A stretch of 64,000 bases of DNA from Flavobacteriales bacterium (GTDB taxonomy: Bacteria > Bacteroidota > Bacteroidia > Flavobacteriales_F > PHOS-HE28): contig JACJZG010000008.1 in NCBI GenBank assembly GCA_020635715.1, positions 92,908 through 156,907 of the forward strand, in the 5' to 3' direction. The notes beneath the pieces are model-generated. The model was given only the letters and a program-made list of their open reading frames with translations. It was not told the origin of the DNA and did no database searches. This document shows, piece after piece, positions 8,879-17,450 of this stretch. Made by a program: the position numbers and the translations under genes. Numbering within the stretch: position 1 is the first letter of the stretch; each line of letters begins with the position of its first letter.

Positions 8879-9493
8879 ATGAACGCGCGCATTACGCCCC
8901 TACTCCTGGCCTTGACGATCTCGATCACCACTGCCGCACAGGAGTTCCGCCTGGGCGGTGGGTATACCGGCAGCAACGTGAGCGAAGCCGGTGATGAACA
9001 ATGGGTGGGGCGCGCCGGTTACCACTTGGGCGCGGACCTTCAACTGGGACGCACGTGGTTCCTCCGGCCAGGTGTGCACCTGCTTGTGCGCAACCTGAAC
9101 TATACGCTCGCTGGTGTGGACCAGAACGGCGAACAGATCGGCACCGATGTCGAATTCCGCTATACGGACCGGTCGCTGCGGATCCCGTTGATGGTGGGTC
9201 TCAATTTGATCGACCCTGCCTCGGACCCCGGGGTCAACATCTACGTTGTAGGCGGTCCCACCGCCCTGCTCAACCTCAACGCCGACCTGCGGAACGACCG
9301 ACTGGATGTGGAGACCTCTCCCGCGGAATGGTACCTGGGTGCCGGGGCGGGACTTACGCTTGGCTTCCTCTTCGTGGAGGGGGGCTACCACGTGGCCATG
9401 AGCAATGTGTTCGAAGGAGCCCGGTTCGAGACCAACCCGCGTGTCAACCTCATCAACCTTTCTGCAGGTATCCGCCTGCAACTGGCGAACTAA
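8879..9493 (+). CDS. Outer-membrane beta-barrel protein (PorT-like)
   Basis: A 204-residue secreted protein with signal peptide MNARITPLLLALTISITTAAQ, then eight or so short amphipathic strands ending in aromatic residues (FRLGGGYTGSN, YHLGADLQLGRTWFLRPG, FRYTDRSLRIPLMVGLNLI, WYLGAGAGLTLGFLFVEGGYHVAMSNVF) and a terminal strand VNLINLSAGIRLQL. This is the pattern of the small PorT/OmpW-like barrel families of Bacteroidota. The ligand or cargo is unknown. It is followed after 13 nt by a small membrane protein gene, probably cotranscribed. Confidence 0.75.
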   Translation: MNARITPLLLALTISITTAAQEFRLGGGYTGSNVSEAGDEQWVGRAGYHLGADLQLGRTWFLRPGVHLLVRNLNYTLAGVDQNGEQIGTDVEFRYTDRSLRIPLMVGLNLIDPASDPGVNIYVVGGPTALLNLNADLRNDRLDVETSPAEWYLGAGAGLTLGFLFVEGGYHVAMSNVFEGARFETNPRVNLINLSAGIRLQLAN

Positions 9494-9506
9494 TAACCCC
9501 TGCCAC

Positions 9507-9848
9507 ATGTTCACCACTCGTTCATTCCCCCTCCTGCTCTCCATCTTCCTCACCGCCAATGCGCTCCATGCAGCCCCCGGGGGTGACCGCCATGTCATGA
9601 TCAACGAGGCAAGACTGCGAACGCTCAGTGCTGATGACCAACGAGCGGTGCTCGAGTTGCGTGACAGACTTGACGCCGTCCTCGTCACGGATCGGAGCAG
9701 CTTGGATCGTTCCGAGCGACAGGAGCTTCGCCATGAATATCGCGCCTTGAAGAAGGAGATGGATCGCTATAACGCCGGCGGCACGGTGATCTACCTGAGC
9801 ACGGCAGGGGTCATCATCATCCTGCTGATCCTGATCATTCTGCTGTAG
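9507..9848 (+). CDS. Small secreted/membrane protein with C-terminal helix
   Basis: A 113-residue protein. The ATG at 9507 opens a signal sequence (MFTTRSFPLLLSIFLTANAL, cleavage near LHAAPGG). The middle is a charged helix (LSADDQRAVLELRDRLDAVL, SSLDRSERQELRHEYRALKK) and the end is one very hydrophobic helix (GGTVIYLSTAGVIIILLILI). The layout (signal, helical linker, C-terminal anchor ending at the membrane) recurs in Bacteroidota small proteins encoded next to barrels, with unknown function. An in-frame extension upstream overlaps the barrel gene and has no signal character, so it was rejected. Confidence 0.65.
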   Translation: MFTTRSFPLLLSIFLTANALHAAPGGDRHVMINEARLRTLSADDQRAVLELRDRLDAVLVTDRSSLDRSERQELRHEYRALKKEMDRYNAGGTVIYLSTAGVIIILLILIILL

Positions 9849-9870
9849 CGCGTCCTGCCGGTCCAACGGG

Positions 9871-9892
9871 GGCGGCCAGGGATGGCTGCCCT
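9871..9892 (+). terminator. Possible terminator hairpin
   Basis: GGGCGGCC (9871-9878) can pair with GGCTGCCC (9885-9892) with one G-T pair and a 6-nt loop. It lies 23 nt after the small membrane protein stop and is followed by TCGTTCGT. The rest of the gap 9893-10122 shows no gene I can support. Confidence 0.4.
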
Positions 9893-10122
9893 CGTTCGTG
9901 TACCTGCATTTTTCGTCCCATCATATCGCAGGCCTCCTGTCCGATCTATTCCACATGATCGGGGATTCCTTTCCACAAATTGGCCGGTGCGCACGGTTCT
10001 TCCCGTTGGATCAGAGCCAGTGTTCAACGCGGCATGGTGATCGATGCGGTGCTTTCGTTCAAGTGTGGAGGACTGTGAGCCTGCCACATCACAGGTAACT
10101 TGGGCCGTCCTACTGAACGGTC

Positions 10123-10497
10123 ATGGAAGAAGAGAAAGTCATGAAGTACGCGCTGCTGGTGGATGACGAACAGGAGATCTGTGAATTGCTGAGCGCCATG
10201 TTGCGACGCACGGGCACACGCTGCACATTCGCCCACAGCCTGGCCGAAGGCCGGGCCGCCCTGGCGGATGGGGAGTTCGATGCCGTGTTCGTGGACGTGA
10301 ACCTTCCGGATGGCCTGGGATATGACCTGATCCCCGAAGTGAAGGCCGCCAAGCCGGATGTGCGCTGTATCGCCATTAGTGCCATGGACTCCGAACGAGG
10401 ACGCGCTGTGGCCGCCGGCGCCGATGTCTTCATCCCCAAGCCGTTCAACCGCGAAGCCATCTTCTCCAGTATCCGCGATCTGGGTTTTCAAGCCTGA
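10123..10497 (+). CDS. Single-domain response regulator (receiver only)
   Basis: A 124-residue receiver domain with no output domain. It carries the acidic pair D14-D15 (LLVDDEQE), the phosphoacceptor D58 in VFVDVNLPDG, the switch residue S86 (IAISAMD) and the conserved K106 in PKPF. These are all the residues needed for phosphorylation and Mg binding. It lies 30 nt upstream of an NtrC-type regulator and a CHASE3 kinase on the same strand, so it probably acts as a phosphate sink or relay partner in that system. An alternative start at M7 would remove only MEEEKV. Confidence 0.9.
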   Translation: MEEEKVMKYALLVDDEQEICELLSAMLRRTGTRCTFAHSLAEGRAALADGEFDAVFVDVNLPDGLGYDLIPEVKAAKPDVRCIAISAMDSERGRAVAAGADVFIPKPFNREAIFSSIRDLGFQA

Positions 10498-10527
10498 CCA
10501 CCTCACCACCTCTAATACCATCGCTGC

Positions 10528-11934
10528 ATGGCCACCGCCCATCTACTCGTGATCGATGACGACCAGGACCTTTGCCTCCTCCTTTCGCGCCTGCTGACCA
10601 AGAGCGGGTACGAAGTGGCCACGGCCAACCGCGGGGCTGTGGCGCGTGACCTCATGAGCCGGAAGCGGTTCGATCTGGTCCTTTGCGATCATCGCCTGCC
10701 CGATACCGACGCACCCGCCATGCTGGAGCACATCCGTTCCACCTCGCCGGGCACACAGGTGATCATCATCACCGGTTATTCGGAGGTGCGGCTCGCGGTC
10801 GAGTTGATGCGGAAGGGCGCCTTCGACTACATCGGCAAACCCTTGTTCCCGGATGAACTGCTGATGCGGGTGCAGGATGCCCTGGCCGTCGATACCGCCC
10901 CGGAACCACGCGCCAACGGAAAGGATCGGGGCAAGGGCACCAGGTCCTCCGGCCCGGCCTATGTGGACGGTACCGGCTCGGCCGCACAGCTCATCGTGAA
11001 ACACATCGGTCTTGTGGCCCCCACGGACATGTCCGTGCTGATCACCGGCGAGACCGGCACCGGAAAAGAGTTCGCGGCGAAACGCATCCATGCGGAAAGC
11101 ACCCGTTCCGGAGCGCCCTTCGTGTCAGTGGACTGTGGTGCCCTCCCAAAGGAACTGGCCGGCAGTGAGCTCTTCGGGCATACCAAGGGCTCCTTCACGG
11201 GTGCTGTGAGCGACCGCGCGGGCAGCTTTGAACAAGCCGACGGTGGCACGCTCTTCCTGGATGAGGTGGGCAACCTTTCCTATGAGAACCAGATCAAGTT
11301 GCTGCGCGTGCTGCAGGAAAGGAAGTTCAAACGTATCGGCGGCACCAAGGACATCGAGGTGGATGTGCGCATCCTGGCCGCCACCAATGAGGATCTGCGC
11401 AAGGCGGTGGCCGAAGGCCGTTTCCGCGAGGACCTGCTCCATCGGATCCAGGAGTTCACCATCCATCTCCCGCCCTTGCGTGAGCGCCGCGAGGACATCC
11501 CACGTTTCGCCGAACACTTCATCGCCCTGGCCAATGAACGGCTCGGTCGCCAGGTGGAGGGTTTCGATGACGCGGCCTTGAAGCACATACTGGACCACGG
11601 ATGGAGCGGCAACCTGCGCGAGCTGGGCAATGTGATCAAACGCGCTGTGCTGCTGAGCACAGGTCCGCGGATCACCCCCGATTGCCTCCCGGCCGTGGTG
11701 CTGAGCGGGGCAGCCGTGCCGCGTACCTCCAACACGGTCGAGGCCAGTGCGCGTTCCCCCCAGGATGCCCAGGGGGCTGAAGGCCTGAAAGGCGTGGCCC
11801 ACCAGGCGGAACGGGAGGCGATCCTGCAAGCCCTGGAGCGTAACGGCTACAACAAGTCCCGTACGGCGGAGCAACTGAACATCGATCGGAAGACGCTGTA
11901 CAACAAGCTGAAGTCCTTCGGTCTGGAGGTCTGA
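10528..11934 (+). CDS. Sigma-54-dependent response regulator, NtrC family
   Basis: A 468-residue, three-domain regulator. The receiver (residues 1-115) has D10-D12, phosphoacceptor D54 (LVLCDHRLPD) and K104. The AAA+ domain (about 145-385) has Walker A GETGTGKE (174-181), GSFTGA (221-226), Walker B GGTLFLDE (239-246) and an R-finger region. The Fis-type helix-turn-helix is at the end (NKSRTAEQLNIDRKTLYNKL). GSFTGA replaces the usual GAFTGA sigma-54 contact loop; Ser at the second place is tolerated in some members. It should activate RNA polymerase carrying sigma-54, so a distant rpoN gene is implied. It sits between a lone receiver and its likely kinase. Confidence 0.93.
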   Translation: MATAHLLVIDDDQDLCLLLSRLLTKSGYEVATANRGAVARDLMSRKRFDLVLCDHRLPDTDAPAMLEHIRSTSPGTQVIIITGYSEVRLAVELMRKGAFDYIGKPLFPDELLMRVQDALAVDTAPEPRANGKDRGKGTRSSGPAYVDGTGSAAQLIVKHIGLVAPTDMSVLITGETGTGKEFAAKRIHAESTRSGAPFVSVDCGALPKELAGSELFGHTKGSFTGAVSDRAGSFEQADGGTLFLDEVGNLSYENQIKLLRVLQERKFKRIGGTKDIEVDVRILAATNEDLRKAVAEGRFREDLLHRIQEFTIHLPPLRERREDIPRFAEHFIALANERLGRQVEGFDDAALKHILDHGWSGNLRELGNVIKRAVLLSTGPRITPDCLPAVVLSGAAVPRTSNTVEASARSPQDAQGAEGLKGVAHQAEREAILQALERNGYNKSRTAEQLNIDRKTLYNKLKSFGLEV

Positions 11935-11967
11935 CCATCGACCGATCACCCCCACCAGCACGGAACC

Positions 11968-13743
11968 ATGGAGGAACTGCGCAAGGACCGCGAGGAGCGC
12001 AGGCTCACCACCATGCTCTACATCGCCGCCATGGCGGTGCTGCTGGCCCTGCTCTATGCCACCTATCGCAACATCCGCACCTATTCCAATACCGTGGCGG
12101 AGGTGCGCTCACACAACACCGCGCTGCTTGAACTGGAGGGCCTCCTTTCCAGCCTGCGTGACGCGGAAACGGGCGTCCGTGGCTTCCAGCTCACCAATGA
12201 CACCTCCTTCCTGGAGCCCTACCGACAGGCCAACAGGAGGATACGCGACCATTCGGCGAGACTGGGCCTCCATCAATTGAACAGGGCCGACTCCGCTGGC
12301 CTCGGCGAACTGCGCAGATTGTCCGGTGAACTGGGGGAGCTGTGGCGGAGCATGGTGTTCAACAACGCGAACGCCATCGTCAGAAGTCCTTCCATGGTCT
12401 ACGACATGCGTGTGGCGAAATCCTACATGGATTCGATCCGGACAGTGCATGATGGTCTTGTCGATGACCGGACACGGCGCCGCGATGACCTGCTGGACCG
12501 GGAGCGGGAAGAGGGTGTGGATGCGCCGTTCATGCTCGTGATCTATTCGTTGCTGGCCCTCTTCGCCACCGCCTTGATGTTCTGGCGGCTCACACGTACC
12601 CTTCGCTTCAACGAGGAGGTGCGTGTGGCACTGCGGAGCAAGGTGAGGGCCCTGGACCACGAAGTGACGCAGCGGGCCAGGTTGCAGAACCAGCTGCAGC
12701 AGGTGCTCGATGTTTCCCCCAGCGGCATCATGGCCTTCCGTTCCATCCGTGACAGTGCGGGCGTCATCATCGACTTCGAATGGCTGAGCTCCAACCGCAC
12801 GGCCAACGCCACCATCGGACGCACGGATCTGGTGGGCAAGAGGCTCCTGGAGGAGATGCCGGAGAACCGCTCTCATGGCCTCTTCGACGACTATGTGCGG
12901 ACCGTTGAACAGGGAACCCCTTCGGTGAAGGAGTTCCAGTACACCGGATCGGGCCTCAACAACTGGTTCCGCCACCATGCCGTGAAGCTGGATGATGGGT
13001 TCATGGTCATGTTCAGCGACATCACCGACCAGAAGCGCGCGGAGATGATCAACCAGGAAACGGACCGGCTGGAACTGACCGCACAACTCACGCGCACCGT
13101 GGCGCACGAGGTCCGGAACCCGCTGACCAACATCCACCTGGCGCTGGAACAGATCCAGGATGAGATGGAGGGTAAGGAGGAGGAGGTCAAGCCCTATTTC
13201 GCCATCGTTGACCGCAACCTCAAACGTATCGGCACCCTGATCAAGGAGATGCTTGAATCGTCCCGTAAGCGGGAGCTCAACCTGGCCTCCTGGCGGATGG
13301 TGGATATCGTGGATGGTGTGGTGAAGACCATCGGCGATCGCCTCGCCCTGCGGGAGATGGGCCATCTGGTCGAGATCGCCGAGGACCTTCCCGTGGTGAT
13401 GGTGGACCATGAACTGATCAACCTGGCGCTCACGAACATCGCCGTGAATGCCGTGGAGGCCATGGAACCCGGCAAGGGCCTGCTGCGCTTCACAGTCACC
13501 AGGGATACCGATGCCGTCATCCTGTCCATGTCGGACAATGGCAAGGGCATCTCCCCGGAGAACCTGCAACGCCTGTTCGAGCCCTTCTACAGCGGCCGAC
13601 CCGGCGGATTGGGGCTGGGGCTTACCACCGCCCGAAGCATCCTCCACAGCCACGGTATCCACCTGGATGTGAGCAGTACGGTAGGTGAGGGGACCACCTT
13701 CGCGCTCTGGTTCCCCCTGGCGGGCCTGGCACCCATGACCTGA
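11968..13743 (+). CDS. CHASE3 sensor histidine kinase
   Basis: A 591-residue membrane kinase. There is a first membrane helix at about 15-33, then an extracytoplasmic CHASE3-like helical domain (RDAETGVRGFQLTNDTSFL, residues 64-83), a second helix at about 188-208, and a PAS-like domain at about 245-355. The HisKA domain has H380 in TVAHEVRNPLTN, and the HATPase domain has LTNIAVNAVEAM, DNGKGIS and GGLGLGLT. The Asn-Pro after the His is the classical EnvZ/NtrB-type H-box. It begins 33 nt after the NtrC-type regulator, its probable partner, with the lone receiver as a third relay component. The CHASE3 signal is unknown. Confidence 0.92.
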   Translation: MEELRKDREERRLTTMLYIAAMAVLLALLYATYRNIRTYSNTVAEVRSHNTALLELEGLLSSLRDAETGVRGFQLTNDTSFLEPYRQANRRIRDHSARLGLHQLNRADSAGLGELRRLSGELGELWRSMVFNNANAIVRSPSMVYDMRVAKSYMDSIRTVHDGLVDDRTRRRDDLLDREREEGVDAPFMLVIYSLLALFATALMFWRLTRTLRFNEEVRVALRSKVRALDHEVTQRARLQNQLQQVLDVSPSGIMAFRSIRDSAGVIIDFEWLSSNRTANATIGRTDLVGKRLLEEMPENRSHGLFDDYVRTVEQGTPSVKEFQYTGSGLNNWFRHHAVKLDDGFMVMFSDITDQKRAEMINQETDRLELTAQLTRTVAHEVRNPLTNIHLALEQIQDEMEGKEEEVKPYFAIVDRNLKRIGTLIKEMLESSRKRELNLASWRMVDIVDGVVKTIGDRLALREMGHLVEIAEDLPVVMVDHELINLALTNIAVNAVEAMEPGKGLLRFTVTRDTDAVILSMSDNGKGISPENLQRLFEPFYSGRPGGLGLGLTTARSILHSHGIHLDVSSTVGEGTTFALWFPLAGLAPMT

Positions 13744-13814
13744 CCCGCTCCATCGCCCGCTGTAACTTCCCGGCGACCACCCCGTCCTATCGGTACAACG
13801 GGTTCCCTCTCCCG

Positions 13815-14300
13815 ATGACCTTGGCCGAATACAATAGCGCAGTGGACCTGCACGCCGATGGCATCTATCGGTTCGCCCTCAAGCACCTGCGCGATGAGGA
13901 TCGGGCCAAGGACGTGGTCCAGGAGAGCTTCGCACGCCTCTGGACCCGACTGGAGCAGGTGGAGGGCGCCAAGGCGAAGAGCTACCTCTTCACCACCGCG
14001 CATCATGTGATGGTGGATGAGGTGAGGAAGGACAAGCGCAGCACACGGATGGAGGAACACCACGCGGATATCAGGCACACGAGCCAGCAACAGCCGGACC
14101 TGAAAGAGGTGCTGGACGCGGCGCTCGCCACCCTGCCCGCCATCCAACGCAGTGTGGTGCTCCTGCGCGATCTGGAAGGATATACCTACGAGGAGATCGC
14201 TGAACTCACCGGACTGAACCTGCCCCAGGTGAAGGTGTACATCTACCGTGGACGCATCGCACTGAAGGAATACATCGGTCAACTGGACCTTGTTCTGTGA
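13815..14300 (+). CDS. RNA polymerase ECF-type sigma factor
   Basis: A 161-residue sigma-70 family protein with only regions 2 and 4. Region 2 shows YRFALKHLRDEDRAKDVVQE and SFARLWTRL. Region 4 shows LPAIQRSVVLLRDLEGYTYE and the helix-turn-helix IAELTGLNLPQVKVYIYRGR. It directs RNA polymerase to a target set and would be held inactive by a membrane anti-sigma factor. The next gene, a membrane protein starting inside the sigma stop codon (GTGA overlap), is the obvious candidate partner. The downstream TonB-C-domain and barrel genes may be part of the regulated set. Confidence 0.95.
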   Translation: MTLAEYNSAVDLHADGIYRFALKHLRDEDRAKDVVQESFARLWTRLEQVEGAKAKSYLFTTAHHVMVDEVRKDKRSTRMEEHHADIRHTSQQQPDLKEVLDAALATLPAIQRSVVLLRDLEGYTYEEIAELTGLNLPQVKVYIYRGRIALKEYIGQLDLVL

Positions 14301-15649
14301 ACGAACGGATCGACCATAACAACTACGAGGCCTGGCTGTTGGATCGGCTGGAGGGTCAGCTCACGCCCGAACAGGAACGCGAGCTGGACGCCTTTCTGCT
14401 GGAGCATCCCGAGCTCGCTTCGTGTGATGACGAACTTCCGGTGGTGGATCCTGTGAGCGGCACCATGTCCACCTTGGATAAGGACCTGTTGAAGCGTTCC
14501 ATTCCGCCCGTGGGAATGGTCGATGACAGGCATGTGGAGGATCACCTCATCGCGCGCCTGCAGGGTGATCTGGACGTGGCGCAGCTGGAGGCTCTTCGTT
14601 CCTACCTCGTGGCTCATCCGGAGTGGCAGCGCGCTGACAGGACCTATGCGCTCACCAAGTTGGTCCCTGAGGCGGTGGCCTTCTTCGGCAAGCAGGAGCT
14701 GGTCCGGCATCTTCCACCGCAAGGTCTGGTGAACGCTTTCACGGTCGATGACCACCTCATCGCGCGCCTCGAAGGGGAGCTTTCCGCAGAACAAGCCGCT
14801 GCGTTGAACCGCTTCCTGGAGGCGCATCCGGCCTTCCGGCGGAATGAAGCACTGATCAATGCGACGCGTACCACGCCGGGATCGGTCGTGTATGTGGACA
14901 AGGCTTCGCTGAAGAAGAAGGAGGGCCGTGTGATCGCGTTCCGCATGCCACGTCCCGCGACGAGCTGGGCTGCTGCGGCGACCGTGGCCCTGCTCATCGT
15001 CCTTGGTCTGGTGCTGCGCGACAAGTCCTCCGATGCGCCGGACCGCTTCGCACGGGTGCCGCACAGCAGGCCGGAGCAACGGGCGGTAGTGGCGCCGGAA
15101 GCCTCGTTGGACAACGCGAAGGTGGAACAGGCGATCGTGGATCGTGATACGGCACCTGCCGAGGTGAACGCGCCAGCCAGGGAGTCGCGCAAGGAGGTTC
15201 CGGCTCCCAGCAACGGACCAGGAACCGAACGATCGAAGCAGGTGGTCCCGATCGACCCTGTAGAGCAACCGATGATCGCAGGAACACAGGGCTCGAACGG
15301 CCCAACGGAAGAGGAAGGACCAGCGCAGGAGCGGGTGGAAGCGCCCGAAGAGAAGCCTTTGTTCGCCGAGGTCGATCAACGTCCAGAACGGGTGAACACC
15401 ACTCACCGATCGGAGGAGCGCACGGTGGGTGAGCTGCTCGCAAGCACCCTGCGCGAAAGGTTGCTCGACACGCCCGCCCGCACCGAAGCGCCATTGGACG
15501 GAGCTGATGCCGTGGCCGCGGTGGACCGCACCTTGAAAGCGGTGAGCGGTGATCGTGGAGGCCTCGAACTGCAGCGCCGCAAGAACGGTGGCGTACGCGG
15601 TTTCGACCTGCGCCTGGGCCGCAACTTCACCATCAGCGCCAGCCGCTGA
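14297..15649 (+). CDS. Anti-sigma-factor-like membrane protein with triplicated N-terminal repeat
   Basis: A 450-residue protein translationally coupled to the ECF sigma factor through a 4-nt GTGA overlap, with GTG start. Residues 11-40, 81-110 and 151-180 are three copies of the same helical unit (for example DHLIARLEGELSAEQ and DHLIARLQGDLDVAQ, each ending in HPEL/HPEW/HPAF). The period is exactly 70 residues and each copy has a linker with a conserved K-x2-L. A single membrane helix follows (SWAAAATVALLIVLGLVL, 223-240). The remaining 210 residues are a low-complexity, charged extracytoplasmic tail. Anti-sigma zinc-finger-like N-domains have this length and position, but no HxxxCxxC is visible. 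The role is inferred from position and topology. Confidence 0.75.
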   Translation: MNERIDHNNYEAWLLDRLEGQLTPEQERELDAFLLEHPELASCDDELPVVDPVSGTMSTLDKDLLKRSIPPVGMVDDRHVEDHLIARLQGDLDVAQLEALRSYLVAHPEWQRADRTYALTKLVPEAVAFFGKQELVRHLPPQGLVNAFTVDDHLIARLEGELSAEQAAALNRFLEAHPAFRRNEALINATRTTPGSVVYVDKASLKKKEGRVIAFRMPRPATSWAAAATVALLIVLGLVLRDKSSDAPDRFARVPHSRPEQRAVVAPEASLDNAKVEQAIVDRDTAPAEVNAPARESRKEVPAPSNGPGTERSKQVVPIDPVEQPMIAGTQGSNGPTEEEGPAQERVEAPEEKPLFAEVDQRPERVNTTHRSEERTVGELLASTLRERLLDTPARTEAPLDGADAVAAVDRTLKAVSGDRGGLELQRRKNGGVRGFDLRLGRNFTISASR

Positions 15650-15792
15650 TCCGGCCGCCGTTCGCTGATCGCTGGCCAACGCATCCGTTCATCCCGTCAA
15701 GCAAGCCGCTCATCACGATCAGCGGATGCGATCGTAACAAGGCGTGGGGTCAAGGCGTCTTATGGACAAACAGCAACGAACACCACACTGCC

Positions 15793-16164
15793 ATGAGAAC
15801 CGTGATATCCCGCTCGCTCTTCCTGCTCGCCACCGTATTCACCCTCGGGTACGCCCGCGCTGCTGAACCGGTCCGGATGAAGCCGCTCACGAAGAGGTCG
15901 ACCCTGGAGCGCACCCTGGACCGCGCCTTGAGCAATACCCTTGCCTATCCGCTGCTGGCCAAGGACGATATGACCGGCGAAGTGTACGTGAGCTTCGTGA
16001 TCAACAAGGAGGGCCGGATCGAAGTGATCGATGCCAGCTCGCCGAATGAGGAACTGAAGGCCTATGTGCTCCGCAAGCTTGCCCGGATCGACATCGGCGA
16101 CAACCCGGACGGCAGCTGGAAGACCACCCACATGGTATTCAACTTCCGGCCCGAGAAGGTCTGA
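15793..16164 (+). CDS. TonB C-terminal-domain periplasmic protein
   Basis: A 123-residue secreted protein with signal peptide (MRTVISRSLFLLATVFTLGY, cleavage after ARA). The mature part matches the TonB C-terminal fold, with LAYPLLAKDDMTGEVYVSF, VINKEGRIEVIDASS, LKAYVLRKLARIDIG and a final strand MVFNFRPEKV. Unlike TonB itself there is no membrane anchor or proline-rich spacer, so it is a free TonB-C domain, a common stand-alone form in Bacteroidota. It lies between the anti-sigma-like gene and a barrel gene, followed by a clear terminator, so it may be regulated by the ECF factor. Confidence 0.75.
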   Translation: MRTVISRSLFLLATVFTLGYARAAEPVRMKPLTKRSTLERTLDRALSNTLAYPLLAKDDMTGEVYVSFVINKEGRIEVIDASSPNEELKAYVLRKLARIDIGDNPDGSWKTTHMVFNFRPEKV

Positions 16165-16189
16165 CCCCCGACCACCACACGCGCAATGG

Positions 16190-16219
16190 AGCCCCGGAAC
16201 ACGGGGCTTCTTGCTTTTT
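16190..16219 (+). terminator. Rho-independent terminator
   Basis: AGCCCCG (16190-16196) pairs with CGGGGCT (16202-16208) over a 5-nt loop, followed by TCTTGCTTTTT. It lies 25 nt after the TonB-C-domain gene stop. This is the most classical intrinsic terminator in the window. Confidence 0.8.
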
Positions 16220-16277
16220 CGGCGTTTCCTGTAACTCTGTCCATGGCTGTCCGTCCTATGAACAGAACCCCACGACC

Positions 16278-17279
16278 ATGAAGAAGCAGATCCTCGTCCT
16301 GGCCATGCTCTCCGGATCCATTGGTGGATCAGCCCAGACCGACAGCACCGAAGTCCCGAGCACGCATCGCCTTGAGCTGGGTGTGAATTCCAAGGAAGGT
16401 GGTTACGCCCGCATCGCCAACGATCCGGATTCCACCGACAAGCCGAGTCCTTTCGTGATCACCACCAAGCGCAAGAAGATCACGATATCCACCGAGGATC
16501 GCGACTGGATCTCCCAGGAGGACAGCGTGCAGGATGTGCTGAAGGAACTGCGCAAGGAGCGCCGCAACCAGTTCACCTACTGGAGCGGTGTGGATGTCGG
16601 TTTCAACGCGCTACTCGGCCCCGATAACAGCGGTGACTTCCCGCGCGAGTTCGACTTCCTGCAACTGGACCAGGCGCGTTCGCGCTTCGTGTCCATCAAC
16701 TTCATGGAACAGAAGATCGAGTTCGGTTCGCACCATGTCGGACTGCTCACCGGGCTTGGCTGGGAGTTCACCAACTATCGTTTCAAGGAGAACAGCATCA
16801 TGAACTTCGAGGGTGACACCATCACCGCCTTCGCGGTGGATCAGCCGCAGTTCATCAAGAGCAAGTTGCGCCAGAGCGGCTTCCGCGTTCCGCTGATGCT
16901 GGAGTTCAACACCAAGCGCGCCAAGATGCCGACCACGGAGGAGGTCATCGCCGCCGCTGCAGACACCGTCGGCGGCAAGGAACCGCGCACCTTCAAGTTC
17001 ACCAACAAGAAGAACTTCCACCTGGCCGCCGGTGTGGTGGGCACCTGGTACTACGACAGCATGTACAAGCAGAAGTACCGGATGGATGGCAGCATCCAGA
17101 AGGACATCGACAAGGGCGAGCACCAGGTACTGCCCTACCGCCTGGCCGCGTCGGCGCGGATCGGATATGGCGGCCTCAACCTCTTCGCGGAGTATGCGCT
17201 CACACCGCTGTTCAAGGAACATATCACACCGGAGCTCACTCCTTTCAACGTGGGCCTCACGATCATCGGGTTCAACTAG
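16278..17279 (+). CDS. Outer-membrane beta-barrel protein (PorT family-like)
   Basis: A 333-residue secreted protein with signal peptide MKKQILVLAMLSGSIGGSAQ. A charged linker (ITTKRKKITISTEDRDW, VQDVLKELRKERRNQ) precedes the barrel. The barrel has strands FTYWSGVDVGFNALLG, HHVGLLTGLGWEFTNYRF, RVPLMLEFNT, FHLAAGVVGTWYYDSMY, LPYRLAASARIGYGGLNLF and a terminal strand PFNVGLTIIGF. This arrangement is typical of PorT-like barrels in this phylum. It closes the ECF/anti-sigma/TonB-C cluster but stands behind a terminator, so it is probably transcribed from its own promoter. Role unknown. Confidence 0.75.
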   Translation: MKKQILVLAMLSGSIGGSAQTDSTEVPSTHRLELGVNSKEGGYARIANDPDSTDKPSPFVITTKRKKITISTEDRDWISQEDSVQDVLKELRKERRNQFTYWSGVDVGFNALLGPDNSGDFPREFDFLQLDQARSRFVSINFMEQKIEFGSHHVGLLTGLGWEFTNYRFKENSIMNFEGDTITAFAVDQPQFIKSKLRQSGFRVPLMLEFNTKRAKMPTTEEVIAAAADTVGGKEPRTFKFTNKKNFHLAAGVVGTWYYDSMYKQKYRMDGSIQKDIDKGEHQVLPYRLAASARIGYGGLNLFAEYALTPLFKEHITPELTPFNVGLTIIGFN

Positions 17280-17324
17280 CGCATCGGTCAACCGCTACGC
17301 GCTACGAGGGGTTGTACCCGAGGT

Positions 17325-17357
17325 GGAAGGGCTGCTTCGAAAGAGGCGGCCCTTTCC
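17325..17357 (+). terminator. Terminator hairpin after the barrel gene
   Basis: GGAAGGGC (17325-17332) pairs with GCCCTTTCC (17349-17357) with one bulged T and a 16-nt loop, 45 nt after the barrel gene stop. There is no long T-run, so efficiency is uncertain. Confidence 0.5.
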
Positions 17358-17417
17358 TGTTGTGCCATGGGATGGGTCGAGCAGCCCGCTTCCCCACCAC
17401 CTTCCATCACTTCCCGC

Positions 17418-17425
17418 TATTTTTG
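17418..17425 (+). promoter_or_regulatory. Bacteroidota -7 box (TATTTTTG) of yebC
   Basis: A perfect TAnnTTTG element, 25 nt before the yebC start codon. No clear upstream TTTG was found at the usual distance, so only the -7 part is supported. Confidence 0.5.
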
Positions 17426-17450
17426 CGGTTTCCAACCTGAACGCACCGCC

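Noticed and set aside
12109..13662. 517-codon open frame on the minus strand
   Set aside because: Fully antisense to the CHASE3 kinase; His- and Gln-rich, low-complexity protein typical of antisense frames in GC-rich genes.
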